Below are positions 1 to 6,975 of a stretch of DNA of 64,000 nucleotides, in pieces. Below the pieces are notes generated by a model, which saw only the letters and a program-made list of their open reading frames with translations, made no database searches and had not been told where the DNA came from. The stretch is from Candidatus Flexicrinis proximus. Lineage in GTDB: Bacteria > Chloroflexota > Anaerolineae > Aggregatilineales > Phototrophicaceae. A program made the translations under genes and the position numbers. The stretch is from NCBI GenBank assembly GCA_016712885.1, contig JADJQF010000002.1, positions 62,001 to 126,000 of the forward strand. Reading direction: 5' to 3'. How positions within the stretch are numbered: the first letter of the stretch is position 1; every line of letters starts with the position of its first letter.

Positions 1-957
1 TCTCGCTGATGGCATCGCCGACGTCTGCGAGGCGGGCGTTGAGCTCCTTCATCATGCCGAGGATGTCGGATACGATGCTGTTGCCGTAGAACTCGCCCGA
101 CCGTTCGCGGGGGATATACACAACCGGAACCATTCCGAAGGGGTTGACCTGGTTGTTATACGAGATCGATACCTTGCTGCCGTCGTCCGTAAAGTACGTG
201 GCCGTCAGGGGCTTGTCGTCGATCCAGATGGAATAGCTTTCCCTCGTCCAGTGTTCCACGTAGGTGACGAAGGTCTTTTTCCCCTGCGATTGCTTGTGGC
301 CGAGCTCGCGCTCCGCAGCAATCGGCGTCATACGGTAACTGATCCAGACTTCCAGCAGGTCCCACGGATCATCCGCCCATACCGGCAGCACGAAGTCTGC
401 CTTGAGCGGGACGACGGTCAGCGGCACGACGATATCGTTGCGCCACGGCTGGTACTTGATCTGGAAGTACGTGCCGCCGAGATACTGGGAGTTCAGACCC
501 GACTCGCGCATGATCGCGCGGTCGTTCGACTGCACCCACATCTGCTCAAGCAGCCGCTCGTAGTAAGCCGCTTCTTTACGGTCTTCCTCACTCGCCTTGT
601 CTTCCCAAAAGGCCAGCGGCTTGACGCGGCTGCGGATGATCGGGTTGGGATCATCCTTCGTTTCGCCCCACAGCATATTGTTGTGGATGCGCGCATACGA
701 CCGGATGGTGTTGATCTTGAGGGGTAGCGATAGATCGGATCGCCGTCGCTGTCCTTTCCCGTCTCCTCTTCCAGGCCGCGACCGTTCCACCACCACCACG
801 CCCACGCCAAACGAACCTGCGCCTCGACCCACTGTGTCGTGGGGAAGCCTTGCGGGAATGAGGTGGCGTTGAGTCGCAGCAGACTGCCGAGCTGCATGGG
901 GTTCAGTTTTTCCCTGATACCCGGCAGCACCTCGTCGAGGAAGCCAGTGTATGACAT
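1..957 (-). pseudogene. Phage portal protein, frameshifted, C-terminus beyond left edge
   Basis: The minus-strand reading starts at ATG 957 (MSYTGFLDEVLPGIREKLN) and stays in one frame to about 725. It resumes one frame over at 718 (KINTIRSYARIHNNMLWGET) and stays open to base 1. The downstream part has portal-like features: a Trp/Tyr-rich middle and the segment GMVPVVYIPRERSGEFYGN followed by SIVSDILGMMKELNARL, resembling the portal region where the stem begins. Portal subunits form the dodecameric DNA gate of the capsid. One extra C in the minus-strand CCCC run (721-724) would restore the frame, so this is either a true mutation or a homopolymer sequencing error. It lies just downstream of terminase, the usual portal position. 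The portal call rests on motif resemblance and context. Confidence 0.7.
125..137 (+). repeat. 13-bp phage repeat copy 1 (CGGAACCATTCCG)
   Basis: Lies within the portal gene, where the opposite strand reads Gly-Met-Val-Pro. Confidence 0.85.
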
Positions 958-1097
958 GGGGGCCTTCGGGGGTTGGCGGACGGGCTGCGGATATCAAACC
1001 CGACAGCCCATACAGCCAACGTTCAAAAAGGGGGGTGGTGACACACACAGGCCGGGGAAGCCCGTGACTCGCCGGGGAAGCGAGAGAGTACACTTTA

Positions 1098-1127
1098 ATG
1101 GTACGATTGTTCACTTGCGTTTGTCAA
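1098..1127 (-). promoter_or_regulatory. Leftward phage promoter overlapped by an operator-like palindrome
   Basis: On the minus strand TTGACA (1122-1127) and TACCAT (1098-1103) are 18 bp apart, a sigma70-type arrangement pointing at the portal gene. The palindrome-like GTACACTTTAATGGTAC (1088-1104) overlaps the -10 box. The same core recurs at 4017, 6100, 12228 and 13648, which suggests repressor control. The promoter lies within the end of the 85-aa gene and the gap after it. Prediction by eye. Confidence 0.45.
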
Positions 1128-1385
1128 CTAGCGGTTTCTGCGCGGATAGCGGGTGCTGCGCTCGAACGCCGTACCGTTCACGATCACTGGCATCCCCTGT
1201 CGGAGCCGATAGGCCGCCATGCGCGCATAGAGCCGGTAGCCCATGTGCATGATAGCGCCGGTCATAGCCTTCGCTATCCGATAGCGATAGCTGAATAGCA
1301 CCCGGCGGATCGTGAATAGCGATAGCGACAGCCGCGCCTTGAATACCATCCAGCGCGCGGCGAGTTTGAGACGGGGCATGATCAT
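1128..1385 (-). CDS. Small basic phage protein, unknown function
   Basis: This is an 85-aa, Arg/Lys-rich protein (MIMPRLKLAARWMVF...). Its ATG overlaps the terminase stop codon as ATGA, so translation is probably coupled. The middle is moderately hydrophobic (Leu, Ile, Met, Tyr) but interrupted by arginines, so a membrane role is uncertain. The 3' half contains several GATAGC hexamers. A position between terminase and portal would suit a small head accessory protein, but nothing in the sequence identifies it. Confidence 0.5.
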   Translation of the reverse strand: MIMPRLKLAARWMVFKARLSLSLFTIRRVLFSYRYRIAKAMTGAIMHMGYRLYARMAAYRLRQGMPVIVNGTAFERSTRYPRRNR

Positions 1386-3100
1386 CTTCTTTTGCGTATA
1401 GGACGCGAATAGCGCCCTTCGATTTCAGGTTCTTTGTCGCCGGCGTCGGCTTCTTCCATCCAATTGAACAACCGCTGCAACCACCAGGCGGCCATGCAGA
1501 ACGCCATTGTGATGTCTTGCCGCAAGTTGCTAGGTTCAGGATAGTCGTACCGGCTTAGCTGTTCCGTGATAGCGGTCAGCGCCTTCGGGATTTTGATTAG
1601 CGCATTTGAGGCGACGATCTTCCCTGCGTTGATGATCAGGAACTTGTTCTGTCCGCCGAGGTTGATCTTCTCGGCAAAGATGCCCGTCAGCATTGGCAGC
1701 CACTGGTCGTAGCCGCTCTGCCAGCCTGTCGCATCGAAGCCGTTGGTGTTATACGCCTTGTAGTAGGTCACGACACGGTGGTAGGTGGTGGCCCAGTTGT
1801 CGATGTCGCCGTGGCCGAACACCCAGTAGAAACCCACCACCTTGGCGGGTATGGGGTTCAGGCGGGTGCCGGGGAAGTCGGTGATGTCGAGCACGAGGAT
1901 CACGGCGCTGTCGCGCTTGGGCGGATTGCCTGTGCCCGGATCGGAGATGACCAGATATATGCGCCCGTCCTGCGGGGGCAGCGACCACTCGTGGATGCCG
2001 ACGCCCTGCGCCTCAAGGACCGTGTATCCGGGGAGGTTATTGCGCCTGCCGAGCGTCATCATCTCGTCGAGCCAGTGGTCTACGATGCCCTGTAACACCT
2101 GCTGGCTGAAGTGTTTACCGTTGCCGAGCGGACGTTCGCCGAAGAGATATTGCTTCCGGCTTTGCTCGTCGGGGGCAACCTGTGACTCGTAGCGCTTGAA
2201 GTCTTTCTCGGTGAGATACGGGTTGTTGTAGCTGGACGGCGCAAGAGACAGGTAGTTCGCAGGATCTTCCTCTGCCCTATCGAAGTACTCCCACAACTCC
2301 ATGTTCGGCCCGGAGTTGGCGACCAGAGAGATGAGGCCGAGGCGTGACCGACCAGACTTGGTGCGGCCACGGAAGCGCGAGTGGACGTTTCGGATCACCT
2401 CGCCGAGGTTGGGTATCAACTCCGCCTGGTCGATCATGGCGGCGTCGGCGGTGAGCGTGAGCAGCTTGTCCGTGCCGTCGCTGATCGAGAAGGCCTGGAT
2501 GATATTCTGTCCGACTAGATCGTTGCCGATCACGAGCGTCTGTCGGGGCTTCTGGATGTACCGGATGAAGAACCGCTTGTAGAACTCGGTGTCCTCAATC
2601 GCGGAAAGCATCTGCTTGATCGACTCTTCGGCCTGATCGTTCGACGGCGCGAGGATGAGCCCACGGAATTGCGGCAGTGTTGCAGCCCAGTACAGGAACG
2701 GCAGCACGCCGACGTTGAACGTCTTGCCGCTTCCAAATCCGCCCACGACCGTACGCAGAGGCGTGCGGTCATCCATCAGCGGCTTCGCCCACGGAACCAT
2801 CAACATCCCGTGGTTATGGAAGAACGCGGGATGGTCGGGAAAGCGTTTTGACTCTTCGTGTTCGGGGACGGTGCGGTAGTTGTTGCCGGCGTATTCAAAC
2901 TCAGCCGGACACTTCAACCGCAGCCAATAGGCATAGAGCTTCTCGTAGCCGGCCCTCCACGTCGGGAGGGTAGCTCCAGGCAGCCACCACGTCCCCGTCG
3001 TCTCAGACCTCAGGTAGAAGTCGAAGAAGTAATCAACGTCAGTGGCGGCTGCTTTGAAGATTTGCCTGTCCCCTGTTGAGAGGGTGTACAGGCGACTCAT
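1382..3100 (-). CDS. terL: Phage terminase large subunit (TerL)
   Basis: This 572-aa protein has the packaging ATPase-nuclease layout. The Walker A motif GGFGSGKT is at residues 120-127. A Walker B-like AMIDQAE is at about 221-227, with Asp-Gln-Ala-Glu in place of the usual Asp-Glu. A C-terminal RNase-H-fold nuclease is suggested by the acidic segments VISDPGTG and FDATGWQSGYDQW and by a late QDITMAFCMAAWW helix. TerL cuts concatemeric phage DNA and pumps it into the prohead through the portal. No small terminase is recognisable next to it; the two genes upstream are unassigned. Length is normal. The ribosome site is weak (GAAG about 10 nt before ATG). Confidence 0.9.
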   Translation of the reverse strand: MSRLYTLSTGDRQIFKAAATDVDYFFDFYLRSETTGTWWLPGATLPTWRAGYEKLYAYWLRLKCPAEFEYAGNNYRTVPEHEESKRFPDHPAFFHNHGMLMVPWAKPLMDDRTPLRTVVGGFGSGKTFNVGVLPFLYWAATLPQFRGLILAPSNDQAEESIKQMLSAIEDTEFYKRFFIRYIQKPRQTLVIGNDLVGQNIIQAFSISDGTDKLLTLTADAAMIDQAELIPNLGEVIRNVHSRFRGRTKSGRSRLGLISLVANSGPNMELWEYFDRAEEDPANYLSLAPSSYNNPYLTEKDFKRYESQVAPDEQSRKQYLFGERPLGNGKHFSQQVLQGIVDHWLDEMMTLGRRNNLPGYTVLEAQGVGIHEWSLPPQDGRIYLVISDPGTGNPPKRDSAVILVLDITDFPGTRLNPIPAKVVGFYWVFGHGDIDNWATTYHRVVTYYKAYNTNGFDATGWQSGYDQWLPMLTGIFAEKINLGGQNKFLIINAGKIVASNALIKIPKALTAITEQLSRYDYPEPSNLRQDITMAFCMAAWWLQRLFNWMEEADAGDKEPEIEGRYSRPIRKRR

Positions 3101-3106
3101 GTGGGG

Positions 3107-3327
3107 TTACTTCAGTGGGGGTTCGGTGCGGGGAAGATCGGGTTGTACTCGGGCTGAGGACTTTTCACCGGAATGGTTCCGGGCGACGGTACGGATGAAG
3201 AACAGCTTTCCCTCATCGGTGTACCAGGTCCACTTCACATCGCCCTGTCGTAGGATGCGGGGTTACCTTCCGCATTGAACGCTGCGACCAGGCGCTCGTA
3301 TTCAGGATGGTCTTTGTCGACGCGCAT
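3107..3327 (-). pseudogene. Small phage protein, frameshifted
   Basis: From ATG 3327 the frame reads MRVDKDHPEYERLVAAFNAEG and stops early at 30 codons. Adding one C to the minus-strand CCCC run (plus 3259-3262) continues it as RILRQGDVKWTWYTDEGKLF through FIRTVARNHSGEKSSARVQ to a stop at 3107. The result is about 73 aa that fills the gap exactly between its neighbours. The 221-nt length is one short of a multiple of three. The start is 3 nt after the preceding gene's stop. One copy of the 13-bp repeat lies inside it. Function unknown; position is one gene upstream of TerL. Confidence 0.55.
3169..3181 (-). repeat. 13-bp phage repeat copy 2 (inverse orientation)
   Basis: Lies in the small gene upstream of terL. 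It is read there as Arg-Asn-His-Ser, a different codon phase from copy 1, so protein conservation does not explain it. Confidence 0.85.
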
Positions 3328-3330
3328 GGG

Positions 3331-3839
3331 TTACGTCTGGCTGCGGGTGACCATCGCACGCGCCTGCCAGTGCCACGCCTCGGCAGCGATACCGGCCACC
3401 TTGATCTGAATACGCTGGTTGGTGGTATCCGCGGCGACCGTGACGGCAGGCGCGCCCGAACTGTCTTCGAGCGTGACCGGCGCAGGCGAACCCGTAATTT
3501 CGACGTTGCCACCGGCAGCGCGTAGCGCCCTGCGACCACGAATGAACTCAGGCCGTCTGCGTAGTTGCTCTTGTGGCCCTGAACGAGAACTTCCACGGTG
3601 ACCTGCTCGGCCTCGGCCACGTCCCACTCGGCGATCACCGTAGCGGTCGCATCGGCTGTCGAGACTTCATAGGTCTCATACGCAGGAGCCGGGTAGCTGA
3701 TCTGGCGGAACTGGTAGGACGTGCCGACCTTGATGGTCTTGTAGTTGATCCCCTCGTAGGTGACCGTGCCGGGATAGCCCTCGCGGGCCGCAGCTGCCAA
3801 CACATCGGTGAACAACGCTCCCGTACTGAGAGTCTTCAT
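3331..3839 (-). pseudogene. Phage protein (possible head decoration or fibre), frameshifted
   Basis: It begins at ATG 3839 after a good GGAG site: MKTLSTGALFTDVLAAAARE. The first frame is sensible to about 3530, then becomes Arg-rich nonsense. The sensible reading continues one frame over (GGNVEITGSPAPVTLEDSSG ... AWHWQARAMVTRSQT) to a stop at 3331. One added G in the minus-strand GGG run (plus 3528-3530) joins them into about 169 aa. The protein is Ala/Thr/Val-rich and beta-strand-like, with VTVEV and IQIKVAGI segments, as in capsid decoration or head-fibre proteins, but that is inference. It is the first gene of the leftward operon. Confidence 0.6.
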
Positions 3840-4002
3840 GGATGATGCTCCTTGTGGTGAATGAGTAGATAGTCGTCGGGATGCAGGAGTCTTGATCGGA
3901 AGGCCGGGGCCGGGGTTGGCTCGGGTTGCCCTCTTCGACTAAGGAACCGGAACAGCCTGTGCAGTATTGCTTTCATGTGCGCTCCCAAGTGGCTCATTCA
4001 TC

Positions 4003-4032
4003 ATTATAAACCATGTGTTCACTTTAGTGTAC
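4003..4032 (-). promoter_or_regulatory. Leftward phage promoter with operator
   Basis: On the minus strand a perfect TATAAT (4003-4008) is preceded at 17 bp by TACACT (4026-4031), a weak -35. The palindrome GTTCACTTTAGTGTAC (4017-4032) covers the -35 and part of the spacer, so a bound protein would block polymerase. The transcript would start about 155 nt before the head gene at 3839. Confidence 0.5.
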
Positions 4033-4096
4033 AACATCGTATGGGGACCCTATATCCACGCCGGATTTTGAGGGTGCTATAACCCGACAACTGCGA

Positions 4097-4110
4097 ACCC
4101 TAAAGTGAAC
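4097..4110. promoter_or_regulatory. Operator-like half site
   Basis: ACCCTAAAGTGAAC is the inverse of GTTCACTTTAG, the left arm of the operator at 4017-4032. It lies 65 bp to the right in opposite orientation. It could be a second, weaker site allowing looping or cooperative binding. Supported only by similarity. Confidence 0.3.
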
Positions 4111-4255
4111 AGGGGGTCTACTGTCACGACGACTGCCACCTTGGCCGGCAGACTCTCTTTCCGTGCGCCACAGTAAGGGAGAGAGATGGTGTGTGCACGC
4201 ACGGGGCAACGGCGTGCGTTGTGTGCTTCGCTAGGCGTTGTGTGGTTGACGGCGA

Positions 4256-4267
4256 CAAGTGGGCTTG
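4256..4267 (+). promoter_or_regulatory. Start-associated element copy 1 (CAAGTGGGCTTG)
   Basis: This is a 4-bp stem palindrome CAAG/CTTG around TGGG, 48 nt upstream of the ATG at 4316. The other four copies have GGGG in the middle. It heads the first gene of the rightward block. Confidence 0.5.
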
Positions 4268-4315
4268 ATGCGAAGAGCGAGATGAACTTGCTCATTACTT
4301 GTAGGAGTATGCATC

Positions 4316-4522
4316 ATGGCCCTGACCCTCCCGTTCCTCGGCAGCAAGACCGTCGTCGTTGAGGAACTCCCCCGCACCGGTAATCCCCTTATCGACAGCA
4401 TGACCCGCCGGCAGTGCCTTGACCGACTGGCTGAACTGCGTGCTCAGTACCGCGCCGGCGTCCATGTCAGCGCGCGTGACGTGACTCTCATCGGGCAACT
4501 GCGTAAGCGCGCAGGCGTCTAG
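4316..4522 (+). CDS. Small phage protein, unknown
   Basis: A 68-aa protein (MALTLPFLGSKTVVVEELPR...), mostly alpha-helical by composition, with a Leu/Arg-rich C-terminal half (RRQCLDRLAELRAQYRAG) and one cysteine. A good ribosome site (GTAGGAG) precedes the ATG. It is the first rightward early gene: an element of the CAAG..CTTG family lies 48 nt upstream and a strong terminator follows at once, so it is probably a single-gene transcript. No family recognised. Confidence 0.6.
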   Translation: MALTLPFLGSKTVVVEELPRTGNPLIDSMTRRQCLDRLAELRAQYRAGVHVSARDVTLIGQLRKRAGV

Positions 4523-4530
4523 GCAAATCG

Positions 4531-4556
4531 AGCCACCTTCGGGTGGCTTGTCTCTT
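4531..4556 (+). terminator. Intrinsic terminator
   Basis: AGCCACC-TTCG-GGTGGCT (4531-4548) is a 7-bp stem with a TTCG tetraloop, followed by TGTCTCTTTT. It ends the 4316 gene. Confidence 0.8.
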
Positions 4557-4577
4557 TTCGGCAGCTAACGCTGCCGG

Positions 4578-4589
4578 CAAGGGGGCTTG
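4578..4589 (+). promoter_or_regulatory. Start-associated element copy 2 (CAAGGGGGCTTG)
   Basis: This copy sits 22 nt after the previous terminator and 48 nt before the GTG start at 4638, exactly the spacing of copy 1. TCTGAGTAG follows, a weak match to the TTGTAG that trails other copies. Confidence 0.55.
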
Positions 4590-4637
4590 GTCTGAGTAGC
4601 CGCTGAGATGCTACCCCTGACCAAGAAAGGCTTTGCC

Positions 4638-4871
4638 GTGTACACCGAACTCATCTACGTCATCATCGCCCTGATCGGCTTCGCCGTGCTTCGCAAGACG
4701 GCCAACCGGCCAGCCCGCACACAGGCAGCGAAGCCTCCACGTAGGTCCGTCCGGCTAACGCCGGAACAGCGGATGAAGCGTCGTGCGAAGGCGCTTGAGA
4801 AGAAGGCGCAGGGCACAGGCTTGTCGCAGATCGAGCGGCACGAGCTATACGACCTCTACGCACGCACCTAG
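4638..4871 (+). CDS. Small phage membrane protein
   Basis: A 77-aa protein from GTG 4638 (MYTELIYVIIALIGFAVLR), preceded by AAGAAAGG at 7-nt spacing. An in-frame ATG at 4608 has no ribosome site. The first 20 residues form one hydrophobic segment, then a strongly basic tail (RRSVRLTPEQRMKRRAKALE). It is probably a single-pass inner-membrane protein with a cytoplasmic basic domain. A terminator follows immediately. Function unknown. Confidence 0.6.
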   Translation: MYTELIYVIIALIGFAVLRKTANRPARTQAAKPPRRSVRLTPEQRMKRRAKALEKKAQGTGLSQIERHELYDLYART

Positions 4872-4875
4872 ACAG

Positions 4876-4900
4876 GTCGCCCTTCGGGGCGACTTTGTTA
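4876..4900 (+). terminator. Intrinsic terminator
   Basis: GTCGCCC-TTCG-GGGCGAC (4876-4893) then TTTGTTAT: a 7-bp stem with a TTCG loop directly after the 4638 gene. Confidence 0.8.
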
Positions 4901-4935
4901 TCCCCTTCGATGTCACTAGGCCGGCCCCCATCACA

Positions 4936-4947
4936 CAAGGGGGCTTG
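4936..4947 (+). promoter_or_regulatory. Start-associated element copy 3 (CAAGGGGGCTTG)
   Basis: Here the palindrome extends to ACACAAG-GGGG-CTTGTGT (7-bp arms, GGGG loop) and is followed by TGTAG. It lies 36 nt after a terminator and 52 nt before the SSB start at 5000. Confidence 0.6.
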
Positions 4948-4999
4948 TGTTGTAGAGGGGCTTCCCTCACTAACCTAGTCTCGAAGGGACAAACACATC

Positions 5000-5362
5000 A
5001 TGGGTAAGTTCAACGTGGATTTCACCGGCAACCTCGGCAAGGACGCGGAGCTGGTGACCAAAGGCGACCTGCAATACGTTCGCTTCTCCGTCGCCACCCA
5101 CCACTACAACAACCAGACCCGCAAGGACTCGGTTGAGTGGGTGCAGTGCACGGCGTTCGATCCGAAGACCATCGCGCTCGCCAAGGGCAAGCACCTGAGC
5201 AAGGGCACGAAGGTCGCGGTCGGCGGTCGCTTCGTCATCAAGCAGGCCGAGAACGACGTGTACTTCGACGTCGTGGTGTCGGACATGGACATCATGTCTC
5301 GCTCGACCGGCAATACACCGAGCCCGGACGCCGACACGCAGGACGCCGAAGGTCCGTTCTAG
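5000..5362 (+). CDS. ssb: Single-stranded DNA-binding protein (SSB) paralog 1
   Basis: A 120-aa OB-fold SSB. MGKFNVDFTGNLGKDAEL is the first strand pair and VRFSVATHHYNNQTRKDSVE the typical SSB core. WVQCTAFDPKTIALAKGKHL leads into the region where tetramers contact DNA. The acidic C-terminus ends DAEGPF, a variant of the DDxxF-type tail that recruits replication and repair proteins. GAAGGGA lies 10 nt before the ATG. It has its own upstream element and downstream terminator. Two more OB-fold SSB-like genes follow at 7249 and 13121, so the phage carries three. It probably coats single-stranded replication intermediates. Confidence 0.85.
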   Translation: MGKFNVDFTGNLGKDAELVTKGDLQYVRFSVATHHYNNQTRKDSVEWVQCTAFDPKTIALAKGKHLSKGTKVAVGGRFVIKQAENDVYFDVVVSDMDIMSRSTGNTPSPDADTQDAEGPF

Positions 5363-5374
5363 CACCGAGACTAG

Positions 5375-5402
5375 GCCACCCCACACGGGTGGCTTGGTTC
5401 TT
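5375..5402 (+). terminator. Intrinsic terminator after SSB paralog 1
   Basis: GCCACCC (5375-5381), a 5-nt loop, GGGTGGC (5387-5393), then TTGGTTCTTG. It resembles the AGCCACC terminator at 4531. Confidence 0.7.
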
Positions 5403-5546
5403 GCCCCCGCGAGGGGGTACGGTGGGGGGAGGGTATGTACCCGCTCTCCACCCTCTCTCTGTCGTCAAGGCATGAAATCCCACCAATTCGGATAGTTTGC
5501 GATAAGCCGTGTTAAGTGACTGTCTATCCTACTGAGAGGCGCATCT

Positions 5547-5759
5547 ATGCTGACGTATTCGCGTGCTTCTGATGGTTACTTGCGTGATGCACAGGGGTGG
5601 CTGGTGAACACGTTGTTCATCCGCCACAACAAGCTGCGCAGCATCGGCTACATGGGTAAGGTGCGTCCGATGTTCTTCTACTACTTCGTGCACAAGACGT
5701 GGCGGATCAATCGCCTCACCTATCGTGCGGGATACACGCGGCGCGGCCTGCCGAAGTAA
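5547..5759 (+). CDS. Small phage protein, unknown
   Basis: A 70-aa basic, Tyr-rich protein (MLTYSRASDGYLRDAQGWLV...), with GAGAGG before the ATG. No membrane segment or known motif. The N-terminal pattern (YLRDAQGWLVNTLFIRHNKL) and basic C-terminus could suit nucleic-acid binding, but this is only composition. A copy of the 13-bp repeat begins at the base after its stop codon. Confidence 0.55.
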   Translation: MLTYSRASDGYLRDAQGWLVNTLFIRHNKLRSIGYMGKVRPMFFYYFVHKTWRINRLTYRAGYTRRGLPK

Positions 5760-5772
5760 CGGAACCATTCCG
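5760..5772 (+). repeat. 13-bp phage repeat copy 3 (CGGAACCATTCCG)
   Basis: Intergenic copy starting directly after the TAA of the 5547 gene. Confidence 0.85.
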
Positions 5773-5790
5773 GTACACACCGCCTCACAT

Positions 5791-5840
5791 AAGCCCCTTT
5801 GTCCCCGTCGATCCTGACGGTCAGACAAGGGGGCTTTCGT
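5791..5840 (+). terminator. Long hairpin terminator that includes start-associated element copy 4
   Basis: AAGCCCCTTTGTC (5791-5803) pairs with GACAAGGGGGCTT (5824-5836): 13 pairs including one G-U, with a 20-nt loop and a TTTCGTTG tail. The 3' arm is itself the CAAGGGGGCTT element, so one sequence may both end the upstream transcript and mark the next start. Confidence 0.6.
5826..5837 (+). promoter_or_regulatory. Start-associated element copy 4 (CAAGGGGGCTTT)
   Basis: One-base variant of the consensus, followed by CGTTGTGG. It is 37 nt before the ATG at 5875, the shortest spacing of the five copies. Confidence 0.5.
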
Positions 5841-5874
5841 TGTGGGTTTCCTTCCTTAACTTGTGAGGTGTGTG

Positions 5875-6060
5875 ATGCGTTTCAAGATTGTGGTTCGTCA
5901 CGAGATCGACAGCTTCGGCGAGATCGTCGGCGTGGAATACTGCGTCGTCAGCGTCAACGCAGACGGGTTCGAGCGCTTAGAGACAGACTGGACACGGAGC
6001 AAGATTGAGGCGATGTACACGCTGGATAAGTGCAACAGCCAGCTTGCAGTTGCCGCCTAG
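5875..6060 (+). CDS. Small phage protein, unknown
   Basis: A 61-aa protein (MRFKIVVRHEIDSFGEIVGV...), short beta-strand-like segments followed by a helix (RSKIEAMYTLDKCNSQLAVA). The ATG at 5875 is chosen over an upstream in-frame ATG because GAGGTG lies about 7 nt before it. A strong terminator built on the 13-bp repeat follows the stop. No family recognised. Confidence 0.55.
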   Translation: MRFKIVVRHEIDSFGEIVGVEYCVVSVNADGFERLETDWTRSKIEAMYTLDKCNSQLAVAA

Positions 6061-6067
6061 CCCCTGA

Positions 6068-6097
6068 CAGACCGGAACCATTCCGGTCTGTTTCTTT
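6068..6097 (+). terminator. Intrinsic terminator whose hairpin is built on the 13-bp repeat
   Basis: CAGACCGGAA (6068-6077), CCA loop, TTCCGGTCTG (6081-6090), then TTTCTTT. The repeat provides the loop and the inner 5 bp of a 10-bp perfect stem. The flanking bases complete the stem. Confidence 0.8.
6073..6085 (+). repeat. 13-bp phage repeat copy 4
   Basis: Core of the terminator at 6068-6097. Confidence 0.85.
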
Positions 6098-6099
6098 GC

Positions 6100-6119
6100 T
6101 GTACACTGACGTGTACAAT
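6100..6119 (+). promoter_or_regulatory. Operator-like palindrome and rightward promoter
   Basis: TGTACAC-TGAC-GTGTACA (6100-6117) is a perfect 7-bp inverted repeat. It overlaps a -10-like TACAAT (6114-6119). The -35 is poor (TTTCTT, 17 bp upstream). It directly follows a terminator and precedes the TTG-start gene at 6221, so it probably controls the 6221-6864 pair. Confidence 0.5.
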
Positions 6120-6220
6120 TGTATCACTTCGGCGGATACCACCTGTGAGCACAAGGGATGTATTGAGCCGGATCCACCGCAAAACAACCCCGCCATAACT
6201 CATCGAAAGGGAATACCACT

Positions 6221-6547
6221 TTGAACCGCCTACTCGTCACCCTCATCGCCGTCGCGCTCACCCTGATTGCCACTCTGGTCGGAACCATTCCGGCCAGCAC
6301 AAAGGCCGTCGATTGTCCAACCGCGAACATGCGGGTCGCACTGGTCAAAGACGCGTACACGCACAACAAAGCCAAGTGCTGGTACAGCAACAGCATCGGT
6401 AACGCCTTCCCCGTCGCTGACTTTTGCATCGGCAACGCACCGCAGGGCACGACCACTTTCAAGGCAACCGTCACCGCCAAAGGGTACGTCAAGTGCGTGT
6501 GGAAGGTAGGCGCCGGCACGATCATCCCCGGCTGGCGTCGTCTATGA
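6221..6547 (+). CDS. Secreted or membrane-anchored small phage protein
   Basis: 108 aa from a TTG start with GAAAGGGAA 7 nt upstream; the translation begins MNRLLVTLIAVALTLIATLV. The N-terminus is a clear signal peptide (Arg then about 18 hydrophobic residues), with possible cleavage near PAST-KA. The mature part has five cysteines (VDC, KCW, FCI, KCV), suggesting disulfides outside the cytoplasm. A phage-encoded exported protein expressed near the early region could alter the host surface (superinfection exclusion), but that is speculation. It overlaps the next gene by ATGA. A 13-bp repeat copy lies inside the signal-peptide coding region. Confidence 0.6.
   Translation: MNRLLVTLIAVALTLIATLVGTIPASTKAVDCPTANMRVALVKDAYTHNKAKCWYSNSIGNAFPVADFCIGNAPQGTTTFKATVTAKGYVKCVWKVGAGTIIPGWRRL
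6280..6292 (+). repeat. 13-bp phage repeat copy 5
   Basis: Inside the 6221 gene, read as Gly-Thr-Ile-Pro. Confidence 0.85.
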
Positions 6548-6864
6548 ACATACGCGAAGCATTGAAGCTCGTTCGCATAGCACGGGGGCACCTCAGCGAT
6601 GAGAGTGTCCCCGCATTGGCTCTCGACCGCGCGATCCAGCACCTTGAAGATCGGTTCGTGATCGGGGACACGAACGCGCAGGGTCAAGCAATCTACGGGG
6701 CTATCGACGAGGATGATTGCAGGTCCTACGGTGTCCCCGTCGATAAGATGCAGGCGTTTGCCGAAACGATCAGTCAGTTCATCGAGAGTGAAATTCACTC
6801 CAACGCGGCCACGCACATGGGCTACGGTGACGTATCGCAGGATACCGAGTTCGAGGGCGAATAA
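6544..6864 (+). CDS. Phage protein, unknown
   Basis: A 106-aa acidic protein. The ATG at 6544 overlaps the previous stop (ATGA), so an upstream ATG giving a longer Arg/His-rich reading is rejected as out-of-frame overlap with the 6221 gene. The sequence MNIREALKLVRIARGHLSDE suggests a helical N-terminus. The C-terminus is rich in Asp/Glu. No motif recognised. It is probably co-translated with the exported protein before it. Confidence 0.6.
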   Translation: MNIREALKLVRIARGHLSDESVPALALDRAIQHLEDRFVIGDTNAQGQAIYGAIDEDDCRSYGVPVDKMQAFAETISQFIESEIHSNAATHMGYGDVSQDTEFEGE

Positions 6865-6913
6865 ACCCCGAATGAGTAAGAGGCGCAGCCCGCGCAACTT
6901 GAACCGCTAGACC

Positions 6914-6926
6914 CGGAACCATTCCG
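6914..6926 (+). repeat. 13-bp phage repeat copy 6
   Basis: Intergenic, 5 bp upstream of the terminator stem at 6932. Confidence 0.85.
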
Positions 6927-6931
6927 ACCTG

Positions 6932-6956
6932 ACCGCCCTCGATTGAGGGCGGTTTT
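6932..6956 (+). terminator. Intrinsic terminator
   Basis: ACCGCCCTC-GATT-GAGGGCGGT (6932-6953), a 9-bp stem, followed by TTTTGATT. Confidence 0.85.
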
Positions 6957-6975
6957 GATTCCCAAAGGAGACGAC

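Larger units (their letters stand above)
3840..4315. other. Divergent control region between leftward head genes and rightward early genes
   Basis: No convincing gene lies in these 476 bp. The region holds a leftward promoter with a perfect TATAAT (minus, 4003-4008), a full operator-like palindrome (4017-4032), a second inverted half site (4097-4110), and a CAAGTGGGCTTG start-associated element (4256-4267) 48 nt before the first rightward gene. Short ORFs on the minus strand at 4024-4295 lack ribosome sites and are not supported. This is where a phage repressor would be expected to act. Confidence 0.6.

Noticed and set aside
251..727. 158-aa plus-strand frame within the portal gene
   Set aside because: The minus strand encodes the portal-like protein in the same bases; this is its complement.
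493..957. Treating the 154-aa minus-strand frame as a complete protein
   Set aside because: After about residue 78 the sequence becomes Arg/Ser nonsense, while the neighbouring frame carries the sensible portal continuation; the gene is frameshifted.
721..3530. Programmed ribosomal frameshifting as the cause of the three phage frameshifts
   Set aside because: No X-XXY-YYZ slippery heptamer or following stem is evident. Portal and small head genes are not known to use it, and the same kind of shift occurs in a chromosomal gene.
4024..4295. Two small minus-strand frames in the divergent control region
   Set aside because: They overlap each other and the regulatory sites, and have no ribosome site or protein-like composition.
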